Shown here one piece after another: positions 6,589-10,843 of a stretch of 10,843 bases of DNA; positions within the stretch are counted from its first letter, which is position 1, and each line of letters opens with the position of its first letter. The stretch covers positions 1 to 10,843 of the forward strand of contig DASRPD010000025.1 of assembly GCA_035646535.1 (NCBI GenBank), written 5' to 3'. The position numbers and the translations under genes are program-made. The notes under the pieces are model-generated. The model saw only the letters and a list, made by a program, of their open reading frames with translations, had not been told where the DNA came from and searched no databases. This stretch comes from DASRPD01 sp035646535 (lineage in GTDB: Bacteria; Actinomycetota; Acidimicrobiia; IMCC26256; JANYLB01).

Positions 6589-6818
6589 TGGCGGCCGCAC
6601 CGAGCTGGATGGAACGGCCGACGTGCTCAGTCGAGACGATCGCGACCGCGCTAGGAATCTCGCGCGACCTAGCGTTCCGTGAGTCCGGAAAATGGGCCGA
6701 CACGGATGGAGCCGCTGGCTCGATACCGGCAAGACGCTGTGGGCGCAGGATTCTCATCTTGGTGGGCCCGACAGCCGTGCGATACGGAATCGATCCGAAC
6801 ATGGTCGGTACGGCATGA
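6588..6818 (+). CDS. Excisionase-like HTH protein
   Basis: A 76-residue protein. TCSVETIATALGISRDLAF (12-30) is a MerR/AlpA-like winged-helix start (HTH_17 type), and IPARRCGRRILI (46-57) corresponds to the wing segment, which in excisionases reads IPAxRxGRR. Such proteins bend attachment-site DNA and direct integrase to excise, and some also repress the integrase promoter. The linker at residues 34-45 is longer than in typical Xis proteins. It starts with an ATG overlapping the stop of the HTH gene, and no Shine-Dalgarno is evident, so coupled translation is likely. Confidence 0.65.
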   Translation: MAAAPSWMERPTCSVETIATALGISRDLAFRESGKWADTDGAAGSIPARRCGRRILILVGPTAVRYGIDPNMVGTA

Positions 6819-7321
6819 GTCTCGACCCGGCCCGTCTCGAGACTGCGCGCGATCTCATCGCGCAATTCGACGCGCAGCTAGCGGCGCACCCGCTCCCGAT
6901 CTCGATGCTCGACCAGATTGGCGCCGCGAGCGGTGACGCCGAACGTGCCACGCGAAGTCTGGCGGCAGCAGCTCAAGCTGTCGATCCGGACCGCGGATGG
7001 ACCCTGACCGAGAACGTCGCGTTTTCGCCGGAGATCCGGGTACGCGCGACCGCTGCGTTGATGTCCGTCTCCGCTTGCATTCACGTCCGCCGATCGCCCG
7101 CGCAACCGATCTTCGTGAACCTTCGCACTCGACGTGCCGACTGCGGGCGCTGCTGCCGGACCGTTCGCCGCCCCGTGGTCGGCGCTGATATCTGTGAGTG
7201 GTGTGGCTCGGCCGGCGTCGAAGTGTTCGCCCCTCAGTGTCTCAAGCTCGGAGTTCACGTCATCGCGGGGGACGCGTGCGAAGACTGCGCCGAAGCTCTG
7301 ACTGTGGGAGTCGGTAGATGA
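6815..7321 (+). CDS. Cys-rich zinc-ribbon protein of unknown function
   Basis: A 168-residue protein. The first 85 residues are helical and lack Cys. The C-terminal half has Cys at 110, 113, 114, 127, 130, 142, 155 and 158, forming CxxC pairs at 110/113, 127/130 and 155/158: enough for one or two zinc sites. The pattern CGRC-x13-CEWCG suggests a rubredoxin-like zinc knuckle. Its position just before the replication gene suggests a DNA-binding or replication-accessory role, but this is inference. The ATG overlaps the previous stop (ATGA), and its own stop overlaps the replication gene start in the same way. Confidence 0.7.
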   Translation: MSLDPARLETARDLIAQFDAQLAAHPLPISMLDQIGAASGDAERATRSLAAAAQAVDPDRGWTLTENVAFSPEIRVRATAALMSVSACIHVRRSPAQPIFVNLRTRRADCGRCCRTVRRPVVGADICEWCGSAGVEVFAPQCLKLGVHVIAGDACEDCAEALTVGVGR

Positions 7322-9690
7322 CCGCGCCCGTGTTCGACCGCGACGCAGCGATGCGCCAGCTCGACGCGCTCCACCCCGTGAGCGATGCGGACCACCTGAT
7401 CTGGTCGGGGACTCTCAAGGCGGCGCGTCACTTCGCACCGAACGCCGAAGACCGTGAGCTTCTCCTCGACAAGGCAGAGGCTCTGACCGAGGCCGGCGCG
7501 TCTGTCTACATCACGCCCGGTCACTTCCGCCGATCAGGTGAGGGCAAGGAGAAGCGAAACAAGAGCACCGTCTCGGGCGCGGTGGTCGCGTGGATCGATT
7601 GCGACGCGTGGGCCGACGGGCAAGAGGTGACGCTCGGCGCGCTACGCGAGCAGTTCCCCAACGCTCTGGTGGTGGTGCAGACACGCGAGGGTCGTCGGCA
7701 GGTTTTCGTTCTCCTCGACGAGGAGACGGACCGCGACGACATCAAGGTGCTCAACCTCGGGCTCGTGCGGCTGTTCGATGGCGACCCGGCCCCGGTAAAT
7801 GCCTCAGCGTTCATGCGACTGGCCGGTTCCGTGAACTTCAAGGACGACCTTGCCGCGGCCGAGCCGGTGCTGCTGCTCGAGTGTGGTGAGGTGCGCGTAG
7901 CCACCGAAGAACTGCGTTCCTACCTTGCTCAGGTCGCCCCTACGCCGGCGAAGACTCGCACGACGAAGAACGGCGCGGCCACCGGCGACCTGACGTTCAC
8001 GGAGCTCCTGGACCTCGCGCCCGAGCTCATCGAGGGCGACGGTCGGAATAAGCACCTCGCGGCGCTGGCGGGGCACCGAGCGAACCTCACTCCTCGCGGG
8101 CAACGCGACGTCTACGACGCTCAGGTCCGCTCCGACAACCGCCAGTTCGCCGAACCGCTCGACGACGACGAGCGCGATGCCGTCGCCGATTCAATCTGGG
8201 AGACCGAGTATCCACCGCTCGCGTCGGTCACGTCGATAGCGCCCGCGAGCGGCGACGGCGGGTGGGGTGACTTCGAGCCTCTCGACGATGTCGTCCGCCC
8301 GGCTTTTCCCGTTGAGCATCTGTCTCGACCACTCCGAGAGATGGCTATCGCGGTTACCGCGAACACGAGCACACCACCGGTGCTCGCGGGTCTTCTGAGC
8401 ATCGGAGCAACATCCTCCGCGATTCAGCGCCGTGTGCGGTTCGTGAAACCGTGGGTCGAGGCAACTGGCCTCTATACCGCGGTCGTGATGGAGCCTGGAG
8501 AGCGAAAGACGCCGGTGTTCGCCGCGACTGTCGCTAGTCCGCTCGGGCAGTTGCAGAAGGAGCTCCGTGAGCAGACGGCGGACGACCGGCTGACTCGCGC
8601 CGTCGCGCGCGAAACGGCAGTGGAGCTCGCCAAGAAGCAAGCCGCTGTTGCCAAGAAGGTCAGCGACGCCGAAGCTCTCAACCGAGCAGTCACCGCGCGC
8701 CGAGTAGCGGAAGAAATGTGGGTCCCGGCTTCGCCGCAGCTTGTGACGTCAGACGTCACGCCCGAACGGTGCGAGAACCTGCTGATGGAGCAGGACGGGA
8801 GAATCACTGTCGCGTCGGACGAGGGTGGCATCTTCAGCGTCATTGCCGGTCGGTACGCGAACGGCATCCCGAACATCGACGTCTTCGCGAAGGGCTATAC
8901 GGGAACGGCGCCGCTGCTCGTCGACCGACAAGGTCGCAAGGTCGAGGTGGAGCGGCCGACCGTTTCGATGCTTCTGGCGGTTCAGCCGGACGTGCTCGCC
9001 GAGGTTGCGGCGAACCGCGTTATGCGCGGTCGCGGGCTCCTCGACCGGTTCATCTGGGCCGTGCCGCTACCGATGGCCGGCTATCGGCCCGTTGACACAC
9101 CCGAGATTCCCGGCGATGTCGCGGTGCGGTACTACGACGCGCTGCGGCTCGCCTCCGTCGTGACGAAGCTCGAGCTCGAGCTCGTGCTCGACTCCCGAGC
9201 CTCCGACGAGTTCAACACGTTCCGCAGTGAGATCGAGGAGCGTCAACGGGACGGCGCTGACCTTCATCCGATCAAGGGCTGGGCATCCAAGCTGCCCGGC
9301 CAGGTGTTGCGAATCGCCGCGGTGTTCCACATCGTCGACGCCGAGGGCCAACCCTCGCATCGGGTCACCGTATCGACTCTCCGCCGGGCGCTCGCGTTCG
9401 CGCCGTACCTCGAGGCGCACGCGCTCATCGCCTTCTCGCAGTCCGGGCGAATCGCGGCCGTCAATGATGCTCAGCGGCTCATCGGGTGGTTCACGGATGA
9501 AACGCTCAGCAGCTTCAAGCGGTCGGAGGCGATGAAGGCTCGCCGTCTTGACCGCGAGGCGATGGACGCGGCCGTCGAAGTGCTCATGGCGCGCGGCTAC
9601 ATCCGCTCCGAGGAGCATCGCGGTGCAGGTCGACCGGGCACCGTCTACGCAGTCCGACCGAGCCTGATCGAGGGGGTCGAGACGAGATGA
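7318..9690 (+). CDS. Bifunctional primase (AEP)-DUF3987 replication protein
   Basis: A 790-residue replication protein. Residues about 85-195 resemble a RepB-like archaeo-eukaryotic primase: metal-binding D94-C-D96 in VAWIDCDAW, the QTREGRRQVF strand (121-130), and RLAGSVNFK (167-175), whose Asn/Lys match the nucleotide-binding motif. Residues about 235-295 (GRNKHLAALAG) fit a primase C-terminal helical domain. From about 330 to 710 is DUF3987, a P-loop helicase-like domain with EPGERKT (392-398) as a variant Walker A, SDEGGIF (500-506) as Walker B, and RGRGLLDRF (570-578) near the arginine-finger position. A helical, charged insert spans 408-468. Residues 715-785 look like a winged helix. 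It probably primes and unwinds the element's own origin. Four-nt overlaps with both neighbours. Confidence 0.9.
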   Translation: MTAPVFDRDAAMRQLDALHPVSDADHLIWSGTLKAARHFAPNAEDRELLLDKAEALTEAGASVYITPGHFRRSGEGKEKRNKSTVSGAVVAWIDCDAWADGQEVTLGALREQFPNALVVVQTREGRRQVFVLLDEETDRDDIKVLNLGLVRLFDGDPAPVNASAFMRLAGSVNFKDDLAAAEPVLLLECGEVRVATEELRSYLAQVAPTPAKTRTTKNGAATGDLTFTELLDLAPELIEGDGRNKHLAALAGHRANLTPRGQRDVYDAQVRSDNRQFAEPLDDDERDAVADSIWETEYPPLASVTSIAPASGDGGWGDFEPLDDVVRPAFPVEHLSRPLREMAIAVTANTSTPPVLAGLLSIGATSSAIQRRVRFVKPWVEATGLYTAVVMEPGERKTPVFAATVASPLGQLQKELREQTADDRLTRAVARETAVELAKKQAAVAKKVSDAEALNRAVTARRVAEEMWVPASPQLVTSDVTPERCENLLMEQDGRITVASDEGGIFSVIAGRYANGIPNIDVFAKGYTGTAPLLVDRQGRKVEVERPTVSMLLAVQPDVLAEVAANRVMRGRGLLDRFIWAVPLPMAGYRPVDTPEIPGDVAVRYYDALRLASVVTKLELELVLDSRASDEFNTFRSEIEERQRDGADLHPIKGWASKLPGQVLRIAAVFHIVDAEGQPSHRVTVSTLRRALAFAPYLEAHALIAFSQSGRIAAVNDAQRLIGWFTDETLSSFKRSEAMKARRLDREAMDAAVEVLMARGYIRSEEHRGAGRPGTVYAVRPSLIEGVETR

Positions 9691-10313
9691 CTTCTTACGC
9701 TTTTACCGCACACTCACTAAGTCAAATACAAATCACTCTCTCTCTCTCTCAATTTTCATCTATCTACGGAGGGGCGCGTAAGAAGCGTAAGAAGGGTCGG
9801 CGTCGGGACCTTCTGAATCGAGCCCGAGAGACCTGGCGCGTTCTCGACCCTGGCCGGCTCACCACCCTGCAGAATCAGCTTCGTGGGCTCCGTGAGGGCT
9901 CGTGCTCTCTATCGGTTGCGCCGGCTCAAGGATTCCGAGGCCATCTGATCTGGTGTCAGGAGGTTCGGCTCCCGCGTTCGAGCCCGAATGCTCCGCGATT
10001 CAGCTCGAATGCCCTTCGATTCGGCTCCGGAACACTTACCCCTGGTGGTCACGTGAGCCTTTGGCCGGCCAATCAGCCAGAACCAACCTGGCTGGCTGTC
10101 CTGGTTGGCCTCGGGCTGAATGCGGCAGCTATGCGAAGGCCGCGGCTCCGCCCCCGGTGGGCACGCGACGACTCGGGCCGGCTGGCGATGCGATGGGCGC
10201 GCGTCGCGCGTCTCGATGCCGACGACGACCGCTGCCTGATCTGCGGAGCCCCGGTCGGCACCGCGTGCCTTCACGCGAGCCCCGATGACGAGACCGAGGA
10301 GCAGGACCGATGA
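9687..10313 (+). CDS. Hypothetical protein with C-terminal zinc-knuckle motif, start uncertain
   Basis: An open frame of 208 residues that begins with an ATGA overlap on the replication gene. The C-terminal part looks like a real protein: CLICGAPVGTACLHA gives C183-x2-C186-x7-C194-x-H196, a CPxCGAxPGxPC-like zinc motif common in actinophage proteins. The first 25-30 residues are poor in GC and repetitive (TLSLSQFS), then a basic run (ARKKRKKGRRR), with no visible homology. Residues 95-117 contain a seven-residue imperfect repeat. Real starts could be ATG 9687, GTG 10053 (86 residues) or ATG 10131. The coupled ATGA favours 9687, the composition of 9691-9770 argues that segment has a second, non-coding role. 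Confidence 0.5.
   Translation: MTSYAFTAHSLSQIQITLSLSQFSSIYGGARKKRKKGRRRDLLNRARETWRVLDPGRLTTLQNQLRGLREGSCSLSVAPAQGFRGHLIWCQEVRLPRSSPNAPRFSSNALRFGSGTLTPGGHVSLWPANQPEPTWLAVLVGLGLNAAAMRRPRLRPRWARDDSGRLAMRWARVARLDADDDRCLICGAPVGTACLHASPDDETEEQDR
9691..9794. other. Candidate replication origin, AT-rich G-poor block with inverted and tandem repeats
   Basis: CTTCTTACGCTT (9691-9702) is exactly complementary to AAGCGTAAGAAG (9783-9794). The right arm holds two overlapping copies of GCGTAAGAAG (9776-9785 and 9785-9794), a 9-bp tandem repeat. Between the arms the plus strand is AT-rich and nearly free of G from 9707 to 9767, unlike the GC-rich flanks. It also holds a CT tract and GGAGGGG at 9768-9774. 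Position right after the replication gene, easily melted DNA and short repeats fit an origin. An mRNA hairpin controlling the downstream gene is the alternative. Confidence 0.45.
9736..9750 (+). repeat. (CT)7C microsatellite
   Basis: A run of seven CT units plus C, unusual in this GC-rich sequence. If the upstream ORF start at 9687 is used, gain or loss of one unit would shift its frame. Confidence 0.9.
9983..10024 (+). repeat. Two imperfect 21-bp direct repeats
   Basis: Copies at 9983-10003 and 10004-10024 agree at 16 of 21 positions. Each holds a GAAT and an ATTC/GATTC arm, giving partial internal symmetry. In the overlapping reading frame they encode a seven-residue repeat (NAPRFSS and NALRFGS). 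They could be iteron-like sites linked to the neighbouring candidate origin or simply a coding repeat. Confidence 0.35.
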
Positions 10314-10480
10314 GCGCGTGCGAACGCTGCTGGACCGACGCGTACCGCGAGTCTCGGATGTTCGGAGGGTCGCAGGTCGACCACTACCGCCGACTGATCG
10401 AGGAACGTCGAGACCGTCCGTGCTCGGTCGAGGAACAGCGCGGACCCGACCCGATCACGACCACGAGAGGAATCCGATGA
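10310..10480 (+). CDS. Small phage-type protein with CxxC motif
   Basis: A 56-residue protein. It starts MSACERCWTDAYRESR with C4 and C7, and continues with GSQVDHYRRLIEERRDRPCS. This matches my memory of a small, widespread actinobacterial prophage/phage protein (CERCW..A, GSQ.xHY..LLEER..PCTPEEQAG) that is usually annotated hypothetical. It may bind a metal through C4, C7 and C38. Its ATG overlaps the upstream stop (ATGA) and its stop overlaps the next ATG, so it belongs to the same coupled operon. Confidence 0.75.
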   Translation: MSACERCWTDAYRESRMFGGSQVDHYRRLIEERRDRPCSVEEQRGPDPITTTRGIR

Positions 10481-10833
10481 CCCGGCTCATTACCTGCTCC
10501 GACTGCCGCGAGGTCAAACCGCACCAGGCTAAGGGGCGTTGTTCAACGTGCTACAAGCGCCATCGCCGACCGCCGGGCCGGTCGCGACGCGTCGACTACG
10601 TGGCGAGAGCGAGGACCCTCGAACTTGCGAGGGTTCTCGACCGCCCGCTCACTGAACAGGAGCGAGGCGAACTTCGGCAGATCAAGGTCGACAACCGCGA
10701 CGACCTCGCCGAAGCGTGCGACGCGGTGCTCGCCGACGAACCCGGCGTCGCGTACAAGAAGGCGCGGAGGCGCGAACAGAAACGCGCCGCGCAGCAACGG
10801 TGGTACGAGAAGAAGAAGGAGACACGGCGATGA
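10477..10833 (+). CDS. Zinc-finger protein with basic C-terminus
   Basis: A 118-residue protein. The N-terminus has C7-x2-C10-x11-C22-x2-C25 (CSDC and CSTC), a classic four-Cys zinc ribbon, followed by a basic stretch (YKRHRRPPGRSRR). The middle is a helical acidic region (about 58-92). The C-terminus is strongly basic (KKARRREQKRAAQQRWYEKK), compatible with nucleic-acid binding. The layout is that of small phage proteins; no enzymatic motif is visible. Overlaps both neighbours by ATGA. It is likely a DNA-binding accessory of the element, but the role is inferred from charge and zinc motif only. Confidence 0.75.
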   Translation: MTRLITCSDCREVKPHQAKGRCSTCYKRHRRPPGRSRRVDYVARARTLELARVLDRPLTEQERGELRQIKVDNRDDLAEACDAVLADEPGVAYKKARRREQKRAAQQRWYEKKKETRR

Positions 10834-10843
10834 GCCTGACTGA
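10830..10843 (+). CDS. Start of next operon gene, cut by window end
   Basis: ATG at 10830 overlaps the previous TGA as ATGA, the same arrangement as the five junctions before it, and encodes MSLT before the window ends. The reading is based only on that arrangement; nothing can be said about function. Confidence 0.4.

Larger units (their letters stand above)
4806..10843. mobile_element. Integrated element (prophage, satellite or integrative plasmid), left end
   Basis: The order is tRNA-Arg, integrase facing the tRNA, divergent control region, Cro/CI-type HTH, excisionase-like HTH, zinc-ribbon protein, AEP-DUF3987 replication protein, then small Cys-rich proteins. That is the arrangement of the early region of actinobacterial prophages and related elements. 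No capsid, terminase, portal, FtsK-like transfer or relaxase gene is visible. The element continues past the window end. Confidence 0.85.

Noticed and set aside
9167..9182. 16-bp palindrome of alternating AGCTCG inside the replication gene
   Set aside because: Explained by the codons for a Lys-Leu-Glu-Leu-Glu-Leu strand.
4806..10843. A CRISPR array or a known anti-phage defence system inside the element
   Set aside because: No regularly spaced repeats, and no nuclease, toxin-antitoxin, methylase or Cas-like motif among the genes seen.

Overview
The window looks like chromosomal DNA from a high-GC Gram-positive bacterium (Actinomycetota). The basis is GC-rich codon use, an RDD membrane protein next to a VDVD-repeat protein, and an accessory gene set of the kind seen in actinobacterial prophages and integrative elements. 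A lineage such as Acidimicrobiia is possible, but nothing here fixes it.

Left part (about 1-4830) is ordinary chromosome. It holds a truncated minus-strand start of a probable PHP-domain protein that runs into a perfect 20-bp hairpin at the window edge. Then come a SRPBCC-fold protein, tRNA-Ser(GCT), a universal stress protein, a minus-strand 2-hydroxyacid dehydrogenase (glyoxylate/hydroxypyruvate reductase type), and an epoxide-hydrolase-type alpha/beta hydrolase. A nine-residue-repeat protein is translationally coupled to a three-helix RDD membrane protein, and the block ends with tRNA-Arg(ACG).

Right part (from the 3' end of tRNA-Arg to the window end) is the left, early end of an integrated mobile element: a prophage, phage satellite or integrative plasmid. 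A tyrosine recombinase with an N-terminal zinc ribbon lies 39 bp from the tRNA and points at it. A 186-bp divergent control region separates it from a rightward operon: Cro/CI-type HTH protein, excisionase-like HTH protein, Cys-rich zinc-ribbon protein, a 790-residue primase (AEP)-DUF3987 replication protein, then several small putative zinc-binding proteins and an ORF cut by the window end. All seven junctions in this operon are stop/start overlaps, six of them ATGA.

The most unusual DNA is at 9691-9794, directly after the replication gene: an AT-rich, almost G-free stretch with a CT microsatellite, enclosed by a 12-bp inverted repeat and a 9-bp tandem repeat. It is the best candidate for the element's replication origin, though it also lies inside an open reading frame. 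The far attachment site and any structural or transfer genes lie outside the window, so the type of element cannot be settled here.
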